This document shows positions 16,871 through 26,312 of a stretch of 64,000 nt of DNA, piece after piece. Positions within the stretch are counted from its first letter, which is position 1, and the number at the start of each line of letters is the position of its first letter. A program made the position numbers and the translations under genes. The notes under the pieces were generated by a model that ran no database searches, was not told the origin of the DNA, and worked only from the letters and a program-made list of their open reading frames with translations. Source of the DNA: Nocardia blacklockiae (GTDB lineage Bacteria > Actinomycetota > Actinomycetes > Mycobacteriales > Mycobacteriaceae); NCBI RefSeq assembly GCF_015477355.1, contig NZ_JADLRJ010000011.1:124001-188000 (forward strand). Direction: 5' to 3'.

Positions 16871-17884
16871 ATGGTGAGAACACGCAGAGCAACCATGTGC
16901 TGGATACTGGCCGGCGCGCTGGCCGCCACCGGGGTGGCCGGCGCGGCGGGCACGGCCACCGCGGAACCCGCCGGCGTCGTCTCGGTCGAGCCGGTGAACG
17001 ATCGGCAGGAGACCGTGCAGGTCTTCTCGCCCGCCATGAACCGCCCCATCCCGATCCAGGTGATCCGGGCCGCGAACCGGGCGACCCCGCGGCCGACGAT
17101 GTACCTGCTCAACGGATCCGGCGGCGGCCCGAACCAGAGCGGCTGGGACGTGCAGACCGACGCCGCGGAGTTCCTGCGCGGCAAGGACGTCAACGTGGTC
17201 ACCCCGTTCGGTGGCAGCAATTCCTACTACACCGACTGGGTCCGCAACGATGCCGTCCTCGGCTACAACAAGTGGCAGACGTTCCTGAACGAGGAGCTGC
17301 CGCCGGTCATCGAGAAGTACCTGAACGCCGACGGCAACCGCACGCTGGTCGGCGTCTCGATGAGCGGCACCTCGGTGCTGAACCTCGCGATCGCGAAACC
17401 GGGCTTCTGGAACAGCGTGGCGTCCTACAGTGGATGCGCGCAGACCTCCGATCCGATCGGGCAGGAATTCGTCCGGCTCACGGTCGAGAACTGGGGTGGC
17501 GGCCAGAGCGTGGAGAACATGTGGGGTCCGCGCAACGGGCCGCTGTGGCGCGAGAACGACCCGCTGGTCAACGCGGAGCGGTTGCGCGGGACCGCCGTGT
17601 ATCTGAGTACGGGCAGCGGCATTCCGGCGGCTCCGCACGACACTCCGTCGGATCGGCGGGTGCGGGAGGGCCGGATTCCGCTGCCGGTGCAGATCGCCTT
17701 CGGCGGTCCGATCGAGGCGGCGATCCATTACTGCACGGTGAATTTGGCGAACCGGTTGCACGAGCTGAACATCCCGGTGACTGTGGACGACCGTCCGGTC
17801 GGCACGCATTCCTGGGGCTACTGGGAGGACGATCTGCGCACGTCGTGGCCGTTCCTGGCACAGACGATCGGGAGCGGCGACTAG
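16871..17884 (+). CDS. Secreted mycolyltransferase / antigen 85-family esterase
   Basis: 337 residues with a Sec signal peptide (hydrophobic residues 10-30, cleavage probably after TATAEP region) and an alpha/beta hydrolase fold. Antigen 85 features are present: YLLNGSGGG near the N-terminus, WQTFLNEELPPVIEKYL, nucleophile Ser in GVSMSG (about residue 160), and the late His in GTHSWGYW. These enzymes move mycolic acids onto trehalose and arabinogalactan in the cell wall. Presence supports a mycolic-acid bacterium. GAGAGG precedes ATG 16871. A lipase gene follows 57 bases downstream on the same strand. Confidence 0.9.
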   Translation: MVRTRRATMCWILAGALAATGVAGAAGTATAEPAGVVSVEPVNDRQETVQVFSPAMNRPIPIQVIRAANRATPRPTMYLLNGSGGGPNQSGWDVQTDAAEFLRGKDVNVVTPFGGSNSYYTDWVRNDAVLGYNKWQTFLNEELPPVIEKYLNADGNRTLVGVSMSGTSVLNLAIAKPGFWNSVASYSGCAQTSDPIGQEFVRLTVENWGGGQSVENMWGPRNGPLWRENDPLVNAERLRGTAVYLSTGSGIPAAPHDTPSDRRVREGRIPLPVQIAFGGPIEAAIHYCTVNLANRLHELNIPVTVDDRPVGTHSWGYWEDDLRTSWPFLAQTIGSGD

Positions 17885-17941
17885 GCAAGGGCAGCGCGCG
17901 GTTCGTCGGACAACTACACGGTATGAGGGAGAGGAGAGTCG

Positions 17942-18595
17942 ATGCGGTTCTTCGACGGGGTGAACGGCCGGATGCACTACCGCAGGTGGACGGTCCGGCA
18001 GCCGCGTGCGGTACTGGTGTTGTTGCACGGCCTGGGTCAGCAGAGCGCCGACTACCACCGCTTCGCCCGCGCGATGAACAGGTACGACATCGAGGTATGG
18101 GGCCTCGACCACGCCGGGCACGGACTCAGCGAGGGCAGCCTGGACCGGCGGGCGCCGATCGAGGAACTCGCCGCCAACGCGCTCGGCCTGGTCGAGTTGG
18201 CGCGGCACGAGCACGACGGGCTGCCGCTGGTTCTGCTGGGACACTCGCTCGGCGCGGGGACCGCGCTGATCGCAATGCAGTCGGAGTGCGAGGCGGCGGC
18301 CGCGGTCGCCGCGGTGGTGCTGATCGGCACTCCGGGACAGGCCGAGGAGCTACGCGTGCCCGCACCGCCGGTGCCGACGCTGGCCCTGCACGGCCGCGAC
18401 GACCGCCGCGCGCCGATCGACCCGATGCGCAGGTGGTCGACCGGCAAGCCGATGGTGCGGCTGCTCGAATTCGCCGACGCCGGACACGATCTGCTGCACG
18501 AGCCGATCCGGCGGGAGATCGCGCGGACGATCGTCGATTTCGTGCAGCGCGAGACCGCGCACGCGCGCGTCGCCCGGGTGCCCGTGCCGGTCTGA
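17942..18595 (+). CDS. Alpha/beta hydrolase, monoacylglycerol lipase-like
   Basis: 217 residues, slightly short for the family but with a complete triad: Ser in GHSLGAG (about 102), Asp in HGRDDRRAP (about 153) and His in DAGHDLLHE (about 181). The N-terminal LHGLGQQSADYHRFA and DHAGHGLSEG blocks match lysophospholipase/monoglyceride lipase-type enzymes. No signal peptide. It directly follows the mycolyltransferase gene and may share its transcript, which ends at a strong hairpin shared with the converging carboxylase gene. Confidence 0.85.
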   Translation: MRFFDGVNGRMHYRRWTVRQPRAVLVLLHGLGQQSADYHRFARAMNRYDIEVWGLDHAGHGLSEGSLDRRAPIEELAANALGLVELARHEHDGLPLVLLGHSLGAGTALIAMQSECEAAAAVAAVVLIGTPGQAEELRVPAPPVPTLALHGRDDRRAPIDPMRRWSTGKPMVRLLEFADAGHDLLHEPIRREIARTIVDFVQRETAHARVARVPVPV

Positions 18596-18618
18596 TCGCC
18601 TCCACGTCTACGAAGAAA

Positions 18619-18655
18619 ACCGGCGCCGGATCCCGAATCGGGTTCCGGCGCCGGT
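18619..18655. terminator. Bidirectional terminator hairpin
   Basis: A perfect 12-bp inverted repeat, ACCGGCGCCGGA and TCCGGCGCCGGT, around a 13-base loop, flanked by AAAA on one side and CTTTT on the other. It lies between the converging lipase and carboxylase genes and can act as an intrinsic terminator in both directions. Confidence 0.9.
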
Positions 18656-18671
18656 CTTTTCGGTCAGCGGA

Positions 18672-21600
18672 CTATCGGGCTCCGCCGCTCAGACCAGCCT
18701 CGATGGCCTCGATGATGCGCGGGCGCAGCTCGGCGGCGCGGATGATCGCGTCGACCGAACCGACCTCGACGGCGCGCTGGATGTTGTGCACGCTGTCGAA
18801 CTCCGCGGCGACCTGGCCCAGCTTCTCCGTGCGCACCGAGGACCGGACCTCGTCGAGTTCGGCGGTCAGCGCGGCGCGGTCGGCGCCGACGGCGTTCGCG
18901 GCGCGCGCCTCGAGATCGCGCACCCGCGGGTCGGCCGCCGTGCGGGTGTCGACCTCGTTGGCGAACACGACCGCGGCGGCCGGAGCGCCACCGAGCACCG
19001 AGGCGAACGAGCCCTCCAGCGCGAGCACGGTCATGTTGGGGTTCAACGCCTTCGAGAACACCACGAACGCGCCGCCGTGGTACCGCGAGATGACGCAGAA
19101 CACGATCGGGCCCTCGAAGTTGACGATCGCCCGGCCGATCTCGGCGCCGTACTCCAGCTGCAGCTTGCGCATCGACTCCGGCGAGCCGTCGAAGCCCGAC
19201 AGGTTCGCCAGCACCACCAGCGGCCGGTTCCCGCTGGCCGCGTTGATGGCCCGCGCCGCCTTCTTCGACGACCGCGGGAACAGGGTGCCCGCGGTGTAGG
19301 TGTCGGGACCGTCGGTGGACGGGAAGCCGCGGCGCGGCACGCCCCGCGACTCGATACCCAACAGGCACACCGGGATTCCGCCGAGGTGCGCGTCCTGCAC
19401 CACCGCGGTCTCGGCGTCGGCCATGCCCGCCCAGCGCTCCAGCACCGGGTGGTCCTGGTCGGAGACCGCGCGCATCACCGTGCGAATGTCGAAGGGCTTC
19501 TTGCGATCCGGGTTGGTGACCGAGGAGAAGATCTCGCCGACGGTGTTGAAGGCGCTGTCCGCCACCACATGCGGGAAGTCGGAGACGTCGCGGTCGATCG
19601 GGTCGCTGGTCTGCGCCCGCCGCGGCGTCGACTCGCCGGGGGCGATGTAGGTGTGGTCGTAGTGCGACATCAGGATGTCGCGCGCCGCGGTCAGGTTCGG
19701 CGCCCAGTACTGGCCCTGGCCGTTGGGACCCATCACACGGTCGTAGCCGCCGATGCCGAAGTTGTCCTCGGCCGAGACGCCGCCGGAGAAGTCCAGCGCC
19801 TGCTTGCCGGTCAGCACCATCGCCGAATCCGGGGTCATCACCAGGATGCCCTTGGTGTGCATGAGCATCGTGGCCTCGGCGTTCCAGTACGGCTGCGCGC
19901 CGACGTTGATGCCGGCGACCACGATGTTGATCTCGCCGCCGTTCTGGGTGAACTCGACGATGCGCTTGAGCGCGGCCGCCACCCAGTCCATGTTCTCGGT
20001 GCCCGACGTCATGGAGATGCGGGCGCCCGAGGACAGCGCGTACCACTCCAGCGGAACCCGCAGCTGCTCGGCCAGATCCAGTGCGGCGATCACGCGGCGG
20101 CACTCCGGCTCCGACAGCGCGCCCAGCGACTTCGTCGGGTCGCCGAGCAGCACCACCCGGGTCACGCCCTGCGGGTGCCGCTCGGTCGGCGTGGTGACCA
20201 CGCCCGCGACGATCGCCGCGGTGTTGCGGCCCTTGGGCCGCTCGACGGGCACCAGCGAGTGATCGGCGGCGAGGTCGTACTCCGCGAAATCGCCCAGCAG
20301 ACCGGTCAATTCGTACGGGTAGACGGTGTTGCGGCTGCTGGCGCGCAGCACCTTCTGCCGGTAGGCGTCGAGCGGCTCGACGGCCTCGTCGGTCCGCTCG
20401 CCGACGGTGATCGAGGTGCCGCCGGTGGCGTCGAGGGAGATACGGATGGCGACCTTGACCAGCTCGCCCGTCTTCGGGTTGCGCTGGCGGGCGATCAGCA
20501 GGATCTCCTCCAGCCCGGCGCCCGCGGTCGTCGGCACCACGCGGTCGACGATGGTCTCGAACTCCGCCGGGATGATGTCGATCGGCGGCCAGATGTACAT
20601 CACGATGCGGTTGGTGTTGAACCGCTTGTTCGAGGGGCGGCGCTGCTGGGCGCGGCGCAGCGAGTCCAGGCAGGTGGCGATCGTGCTCTCCGCGGTCGGC
20701 AGCGCCAGCAGGCGGCCGTCGTGCTCGCGCAGCGCGGTCAGGTCACGGACCTGGGCGAACGCCACGAGGCGCTCGTCGGCGGCGTTCTCCTTGGCCACGC
20801 ACCGGAACAGGTACACCTCCTCGTCGGAGGAGGGCAGGCGGGTCAGGTCGAACTTACGCAGCCGCTTCATCTGCATGCGCTCGGCGATGTACGGGTGCAA
20901 CCCGCGGATCAGCCGCTCCTCCGACATGCCGGTGGCGGCGGGGCGGAAGGTGAAGTGGTGGTGCATGACCGCGCCGCCGCTGCCCGCGACGGTGGCGGTG
21001 ATGCGGTGCACCTGGTGCGGCAGCTGCTGCGCGCCGAAGACCTCCTGCAGCGCCGAGGCCATCGAGTCGAAGTCCTCGGGCTGCTTCTCCCAGCCCAGGT
21101 AGATGTCGGCCTCGATGGACGGGATGCCGGTGGACGCCAGCTCGGCGAGCCCGCGCAGCACGGTGGGCAGCGCGTCGAAGCTCACCGCGGCCGAGACCAG
21201 GCTCAGGCCGCGGCGCTCGGCGATCACGAAGGTGCAGCCGCCGGCCACCTCGGTGCGGACGCTGTCGAGGCCCTTGTTGCCGTAGTAGCGGCGGGTCAGG
21301 ACCTCGAGCATGACCGTGTTGTCGGCGCTGCCGCGCACCAGCCGCTGGCCGAGCAGCCGCACCAGAGGCTCTGTGCTGCGCACCATTTCGGCGATGCGGT
21401 CGGTGCGGTCGGCGGCGTCCGGGTGCGCGTCGAGGTGGCGCAGGTGCCGGCGGACGTTGGTGTAGACGCGGGCGCGGTTGCGCCGCAGCAGCGGCTGGCC
21501 GTACCAGGCGTACACCACGCCGCGGGTGAGATCGGCGATGACGGGGAAACGCACCTGCGTCGCCGCGACCAGCCGCTCCAGCGCCAGGCCGACCGGCTCG

Positions 21601-23903
21601 CGCAGCGCCCGGTCCGGCACCGGCTCGCGCAGCCACTCGCGCAGCAGCGTCGTGACGACCGTGACGGTGTCGGAGGGACGCTGCTGGGCCAGGAAGATCC
21701 GGAACACCGCGGCCTCGAGGTCGGGCGTGCGGTCCAGTTCGGTGACGCCGTAGTGGCCGAGGGCCTTGGACAGCTTGGCGCGGTAGGACTCCGGCAGGCC
21801 GGCGCGCTCGACGTCGAGGCTCTGCAGGTAGGTGTGGAAGTACTCGCGGGCGCTGTGCACGTGGCCGCCGTCCTCGACGCCGGCCCGGTTCAGGCTCAGC
21901 TCGGCGAGATCGGTGAACACCTCCACCAGTTCGAGTTCCTCGGCGAGCGGGCGGCGGTAGTCCGCGATGGCGGCCCGGCGCGCGGTGAGGTAGTCCTCGA
22001 CGACGCGGTGGTTGTCGTGCGGGTCGACGTCGAAGCCCAGCAGCAGGCTGCGCAGATCCTGCTGGACGCGCTCGATCCGCTCGTGCGGCCGCTCCGGCGT
22101 GGGCTCGGCGGGCAGGTCCAGCTCGACGGTCGTGGTGGACTCGGTGCTCTCGGCCTCGCCCTCCTCGACCAGCGGCTCCAGCCGCAGCAGCGGCGCGCCC
22201 GTCTCGACCTGCGTGCCGACGGAGACCGCGCACTCCTTGAGTCGAGCCCGGAACGGCGCGCGCAGCACCGTCTCCATCTTCATGCTCTCCAGCACCAGCA
22301 CGGGCGCGCCCGCCTCGATGCCGACCCGGAAGCGGTGCGCGCCGATCCGCGCGACCCGCACGCGGTAGCCGACGCCGCGCAGTTTCAGATCCAGCGGCCG
22401 GCCGCTCTGGTGCTGCACCTGCGGGCGGCCGCCGGCGGCGGTGGACAGCAGCCGCTGGCGCTCGACGCGCTCCTCTTCCTCGTAGGCGTCGATGGCGGCG
22501 GCGGCCAGCGCGATGGCCGAATGCCGGTGCGAGACAAGGCGACCCTCGCCGCGCACGCGGTCGATCCAGCCGGTGTCGGCGCTGGCGTCGATCACCTCGG
22601 GCTGGTTCAGCAGGTCGAGCACGAAGCTCTTGTTGGTGGCGCCGCCCTCGATGATGACGCGGGTCTCACCGACCGCGCGGCGCAGGCGGCCCAGGGCCTC
22701 CTCGCGGTCGCGGCCGTAGGCGATGATCTTGGCGATCATCGAGTCGAAGTCGGCGGGGATGGTGTCGCCCTCGCTGACGCCGGTGTCGACCCGGATGCCC
22801 GGACCGGCCGGCAGATCCAGCAGCGCGATGCGGCCCGGCGCGGGCGCGAAGTCGCGGTCGGGGTCCTCGGCATTGAGGCGGGCCTCGATGGCGTGCCCGC
22901 GCTCGGCGGGCGGCGTGCCCTCGAGCCGGCCGCCGGAGGCCACGTGCAACTGGGCGCGCACCAGGTCGAAACCGGTGGTGTACTCGGTGATCGGGTGCTC
23001 GACCTGCAGGCGGGTGTTGACCTCGAGGAAGGCGAACAGCTTGTCGCCGGGGTGGTAGAGGAATTCGACGGTCGCCGCGCCGCGGTAGCCGACCGCGACG
23101 GCCAGCCGCTCGGCCGACTCCTTGAGCTCGGTGACCTGCTCGGGGGCCAGCACCGGCGAGGCCGACTCCTCGATGACCTTCTGGTTGCGTCGCTGCACCG
23201 AGCAGTCGCGCACGCCCAGCGCCCACGCCGTGCCCTGGCCGTCGGCGATCACCTGGACCTCGACGTGCCGGGCGCCGGTGACCAGGCGCTCCAGGAACAC
23301 GATGCCGCTGCCGAACGCGCGCGCGGCCTCCTGGCTGGTGCGCTCGTAGGCGTCGACCAGCTCGCTCTCGTCGGTGATCACGCGGATGCCGCGGCCGCCG
23401 CCGCCCGCGGTGGCCTTCAGCATCAGCGGGTAGCCGATCTCGGCGGCGGCCGCGACGGCCGCGTCCACGGTCTCGACCGCGCCTCGGCTCCACGGCGCGA
23501 CCGGCACGCCGACCTCCTCGGCGATCAGCTTCGCGCCGATCTTGTCGCCGAGTTTGCGCATGGCCTCCGGGCTCGGGCCGATGAAGGTGACGCCGATCTG
23601 CTCGCACAGTTCCGCGAACGCCGGGTCCTCCGCGACGAAGCCCCAGCCGACCCACGCGGCATCGGCTTTCGTGGTGATCAGCGCCTTTTCGAGCGCCTTG
23701 AGATCCAGGTACGGACGCGCGGCCGCCGGGCCGAGGTCGTAGCCGATGTCGGCTTCGCGCACGAACGTCGCGTTCCGATCGACATCGGTGTACAGCGCGA
23801 CGGTCTCGATCGGTTGCGCCGTCGCCGCGGCCAGATCCCGCACGGCGTGGATGAGGCGCATGGCGGCCTCACCTCGGTTCACGATGGCGATGCGGCTGAA
23901 CAC
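18672..23903 (-). CDS. Single-chain biotin-dependent acyl-CoA carboxylase, 1743 aa
   Basis: GTG 23903 follows AAGGAG with 7 bases of spacing; the open frame extends upstream without homology. Domains in order: biotin carboxylase (1 to about 450; ATP-grasp KATAGGGGRGI, RLQVEHPITE), biotin carrier domain with biotinyl Lys542 in ESMKME, a long central region (about 600-1200) like that of eukaryotic acetyl-CoA carboxylase, and a two-lobed carboxyltransferase (about 1230-1740; SSGARI, GGISA-type FSGGVSAEDNFG). Most bacteria, and the AccA3/AccD enzymes of this order, use separate subunits. Genome annotations call such proteins fused acetyl/propionyl-CoA carboxylase; the acyl substrate is not evident. 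Transcribed alone. Confidence 0.9.
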   Translation of the reverse strand: MFSRIAIVNRGEAAMRLIHAVRDLAAATAQPIETVALYTDVDRNATFVREADIGYDLGPAAARPYLDLKALEKALITTKADAAWVGWGFVAEDPAFAELCEQIGVTFIGPSPEAMRKLGDKIGAKLIAEEVGVPVAPWSRGAVETVDAAVAAAAEIGYPLMLKATAGGGGRGIRVITDESELVDAYERTSQEAARAFGSGIVFLERLVTGARHVEVQVIADGQGTAWALGVRDCSVQRRNQKVIEESASPVLAPEQVTELKESAERLAVAVGYRGAATVEFLYHPGDKLFAFLEVNTRLQVEHPITEYTTGFDLVRAQLHVASGGRLEGTPPAERGHAIEARLNAEDPDRDFAPAPGRIALLDLPAGPGIRVDTGVSEGDTIPADFDSMIAKIIAYGRDREEALGRLRRAVGETRVIIEGGATNKSFVLDLLNQPEVIDASADTGWIDRVRGEGRLVSHRHSAIALAAAAIDAYEEEERVERQRLLSTAAGGRPQVQHQSGRPLDLKLRGVGYRVRVARIGAHRFRVGIEAGAPVLVLESMKMETVLRAPFRARLKECAVSVGTQVETGAPLLRLEPLVEEGEAESTESTTTVELDLPAEPTPERPHERIERVQQDLRSLLLGFDVDPHDNHRVVEDYLTARRAAIADYRRPLAEELELVEVFTDLAELSLNRAGVEDGGHVHSAREYFHTYLQSLDVERAGLPESYRAKLSKALGHYGVTELDRTPDLEAAVFRIFLAQQRPSDTVTVVTTLLREWLREPVPDRALREPVGLALERLVAATQVRFPVIADLTRGVVYAWYGQPLLRRNRARVYTNVRRHLRHLDAHPDAADRTDRIAEMVRSTEPLVRLLGQRLVRGSADNTVMLEVLTRRYYGNKGLDSVRTEVAGGCTFVIAERRGLSLVSAAVSFDALPTVLRGLAELASTGIPSIEADIYLGWEKQPEDFDSMASALQEVFGAQQLPHQVHRITATVAGSGGAVMHHHFTFRPAATGMSEERLIRGLHPYIAERMQMKRLRKFDLTRLPSSDEEVYLFRCVAKENAADERLVAFAQVRDLTALREHDGRLLALPTAESTIATCLDSLRRAQQRRPSNKRFNTNRIVMYIWPPIDIIPAEFETIVDRVVPTTAGAGLEEILLIARQRNPKTGELVKVAIRISLDATGGTSITVGERTDEAVEPLDAYRQKVLRASSRNTVYPYELTGLLGDFAEYDLAADHSLVPVERPKGRNTAAIVAGVVTTPTERHPQGVTRVVLLGDPTKSLGALSEPECRRVIAALDLAEQLRVPLEWYALSSGARISMTSGTENMDWVAAALKRIVEFTQNGGEINIVVAGINVGAQPYWNAEATMLMHTKGILVMTPDSAMVLTGKQALDFSGGVSAEDNFGIGGYDRVMGPNGQGQYWAPNLTAARDILMSHYDHTYIAPGESTPRRAQTSDPIDRDVSDFPHVVADSAFNTVGEIFSSVTNPDRKKPFDIRTVMRAVSDQDHPVLERWAGMADAETAVVQDAHLGGIPVCLLGIESRGVPRRGFPSTDGPDTYTAGTLFPRSSKKAARAINAASGNRPLVVLANLSGFDGSPESMRKLQLEYGAEIGRAIVNFEGPIVFCVISRYHGGAFVVFSKALNPNMTVLALEGSFASVLGGAPAAAVVFANEVDTRTAADPRVRDLEARAANAVGADRAALTAELDEVRSSVRTEKLGQVAAEFDSVHNIQRAVEVGSVDAIIRAAELRPRIIEAIEAGLSGGAR

Positions 23904-24201
23904 TCGCCGGCTCCTTCCACTCCACAGCACTGGCCCGGTTCGGGCGAGGGGTCTACGACTACCGGTCCCGCGTAGTGTGCACCTCCTTCGGCGGGAGACG
24001 CACAACGAACGGGTGTTACCCGCACGTATCTTGGGAAATACCTCGGATGAGGTCATGGCAGCGGCAATGGGATTTCTCGGCCGGCGGCCGGCTTCCAGTA
24101 CCGTACCCGTGATCGGATCGTAGTCGAGCAGCGCGGCGGCGGAGGCGTTCCCGCGAGAGCGCTACCCCGATTCGCGACCAGCACCGTGGGAGGTGATCCG
24201 T

Positions 24202-24582
24202 GTGGCCGACATTCTCGACGTCCTGCACGCGCGCTGCGCCGAGGCGGCGGGGGAGGCGATCCTCTCGGGGGAGGAGCATCCGGCCCTTACCCTGACCACG
24301 CGGGAGGTCGCGGACCTGCTCAACCACATCGCCGACGTGCGCCGCCGGCACAGCGAGATCGAGTGCGCGCACCGGGAACTCGAGCATCGGCACGCGATGC
24401 TGCGCCGCGCGTCCGACGACGCCGCGGCGGCCTTGGAGCGGATCCGGGTCGCGCTTGAGCAGCGCACCGCGCACCCGGAAGCCCGTGCCCGCCAAGCCTG
24501 CACGATCGCCCGGTACGCCGCCGAGGGTCTCACGGCGGCGAGCGTGGACTTCGAGGACGACGGGGAGTGCACGGTCGGCTGA
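24202..24582 (+). CDS. Small helical protein of unknown function, 126 aa
   Basis: GTG 24202 is preferred over GTG 24193 because GGGAGG sits 8 bases upstream of it. The protein is almost entirely helical, with a probable coiled coil at residues 38-85 (rich in Arg, Glu, His, Leu) and an acidic C-terminus. No family recognised. It is divergent from the carboxylase gene; the 300-base gap between them must hold both promoters. Confidence 0.5.
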   Translation: MADILDVLHARCAEAAGEAILSGEEHPALTLTTREVADLLNHIADVRRRHSEIECAHRELEHRHAMLRRASDDAAAALERIRVALEQRTAHPEARARQACTIARYAAEGLTAASVDFEDDGECTVG

Positions 24583-24797
24583 GCGGCCGTGTGCGTCAGT
24601 AGGGGTCGACGTCGGTGGTGGCGAATCGCCTTCATATGCCGTGCATTCCGGCCCGTCGGTCCGGCGTCCGCTCAGCGTCGGAGTGCGCTGCCGTTTCGGT
24701 ACCACGACGGTGTGTGGGGAGTCCTGCCGTGGGTGGAGGGCGGTCTCCGCTCGCGGCACGACGCGCGGGGGCGGGTTCGCGACGTAGCGTTCTCGGC

Positions 24798-25766
24798 ATG
24801 ACGAACGGACTCGGCGGTGGGGCGTACCAGGCGGTTTCGGGTCGGTCGGGTGGGGGTGGCCGTGCGGGTGCGGCGGCGCTCGATGTTGCCGACCATGTCG
24901 TGGACGGGGTGCGATGTGCCGTGTACGACAGTGGCCCTGCGGAATGCGGGGAGGCCGTGGTGTTCGTGCACGGCAATCCGGGGCCGGTGGACGACTGGGC
25001 CGAATTGATACCGGAGACGGCGGGATTCGCGCGGGTGGTCGCGATGGATATGCCGGGGTTCGGGCGCAGCGAGCGGCCGCGGTCGTTCGATCACAGTGTC
25101 GTCGGGCACGCGCGGTTTCTCGGCCTGCTGCTCGACCGGCTCGGGGTGGACCGGGCGCATCTGGTGTTGCACGACTTCGGCGGGCCGTGGGGACTGCGGT
25201 GGGCGCTGGACCATCCGGATCGGCTGGCGAGCCTGTCGCTGATCAATTGCGGTGTGCTGGACGGCTATCGCTGGCATCGCTACGCGCGGATCTGGCAGAC
25301 GCCACTACTCGGGGAGCTGTTCCAATTGCTGAGCACGCCGCGCGCCATGCGGATCGCGCTCAATCGCGACAATCCTGTGCCGCTGCCCCGGTCCTATGCC
25401 GAACGGGTCGGTGGCTACGCGGACTGGCAGCACAAGCGCGCGGTGCTGCGGCTCTACCGCAATTCGCGTGACCCCTCGGCCGCATTCCCGGAGAAGGACC
25501 TCGCAATTCCGGCGAATTCGTTGCCCACGTGCGTGATCTGGGGCTCGGGTGACCCGTACATCCCCGTGCGTTTCGCGCAAAGTCAGCGGAACTACTTCCC
25601 CGAAGCCGAGATTCATATCCTCGAGGGTCTGGGGCATTGGCCGTTCATCGACGACCCGCAGGCGGTGCTGGGCCCGCTGTCCGCGTTCCTGCGCAGCCAC
25701 GTGCGCGAGCCCACCCCGGAGCGGGCGGCCCGGACCGTGGACGAGCGTCAGAGATCGCCCGAGTAG
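24798..25766 (+). CDS. Alpha/beta hydrolase with Asp nucleophile (haloalkane dehalogenase/epoxide hydrolase type)
   Basis: About 322 residues from ATG 24798; the upstream open frame has no homology. The oxyanion segment is VFVHGNPGPVDDW, and the nucleophile elbow is HDFGG, placing Asp rather than Ser at the catalytic position, as in haloalkane dehalogenases and epoxide hydrolases. The acid is in WGSGDPYIP and the His in GLGHWPFIDDP. The N-terminal 30 residues are Gly-rich and probably disordered. Which of the two reactions it performs cannot be decided. Its 3' end overlaps the converging PPOX-family gene by 19 bases. Confidence 0.82.
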   Translation: MTNGLGGGAYQAVSGRSGGGGRAGAAALDVADHVVDGVRCAVYDSGPAECGEAVVFVHGNPGPVDDWAELIPETAGFARVVAMDMPGFGRSERPRSFDHSVVGHARFLGLLLDRLGVDRAHLVLHDFGGPWGLRWALDHPDRLASLSLINCGVLDGYRWHRYARIWQTPLLGELFQLLSTPRAMRIALNRDNPVPLPRSYAERVGGYADWQHKRAVLRLYRNSRDPSAAFPEKDLAIPANSLPTCVIWGSGDPYIPVRFAQSQRNYFPEAEIHILEGLGHWPFIDDPQAVLGPLSAFLRSHVREPTPERAARTVDERQRSPE

Positions 25767-26179
25767 TCCTGGCTGAACCAGCGGTCGGGCCGGATGGTGA
25801 ACAGCACCGACTGACTGCCGTCCATGCGGTCGGCGAAATCGCGGCCGCCCTCGGGGCCGAGATAGCGCACGGCGATCGCCTCACGGGCCTCTCGCGGCGA
25901 CGGGGTGGCCGCGTCGACGACGGTGCCCTCCACGATGACGTACTGGTACGGCAGCTCTTCGCGCTGCACGGTCAGGGTCACCACGCCGGCCGCCTGGATC
26001 AGCTTGGCTTTGCGGCGGCCCGCACCCGTGTTGATGCGGATGTCGGCGCCGGGGGCGTAGTCGTACCAGATCGGGACGCTCGCGGGCGGGCGGCCGTCGG
26101 TGGCGGCGACCGAGAGCACGCCGATGTGCTTGCCTGCGAGGAACTCTTGACGCTCGGACTCCGTGAACGGTTTCGGCAT
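25748..26179 (-). CDS. PPOX-class flavin/F420-type split-barrel protein
   Basis: 143 residues from ATG 26179. A split beta-barrel of the pyridoxamine 5'-phosphate oxidase superfamily: IGVLSVAATDGRPPASVPIWYDY at the N-terminus in successive motifs, then RRKAKLIQAAGVVTLTVQRE. Actinobacterial members often bind F420 or FMN and reduce small molecules. Cytoplasmic, single gene. Its tail overlaps the tail of the preceding convergent hydrolase gene by 19 bases. Confidence 0.82.
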   Translation of the reverse strand: MPKPFTESERQEFLAGKHIGVLSVAATDGRPPASVPIWYDYAPGADIRINTGAGRRKAKLIQAAGVVTLTVQREELPYQYVIVEGTVVDAATPSPREAREAIAVRYLGPEGGRDFADRMDGSQSVLFTIRPDRWFSQDYSGDL

Positions 26180-26312
26180 AGAAGCTTCAACCTCGCGGGT
26201 CGACGGCGCTATTCCCCGTTTGTGGCACCGACACCCGGGTATGGCGAGCGTGTCGGGGGTGGCCGGACACCGCGGGGGAGCGGTGCCGGGACCGGACGAA
26301 GAGAGGAGCGCG

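Noticed and set aside
16897-19299. 800-codon plus-strand open frame running through several genes
   Set aside because: Out of frame with the mycolyltransferase and lipase genes and crosses the terminator; no motif.
18786-23975. 1729-codon open frame on the plus strand
   Set aside because: It is antisense to the acyl-CoA carboxylase gene; it arises from third-position GC bias, has low-complexity His/Arg/Gly composition and no recognisable motif.
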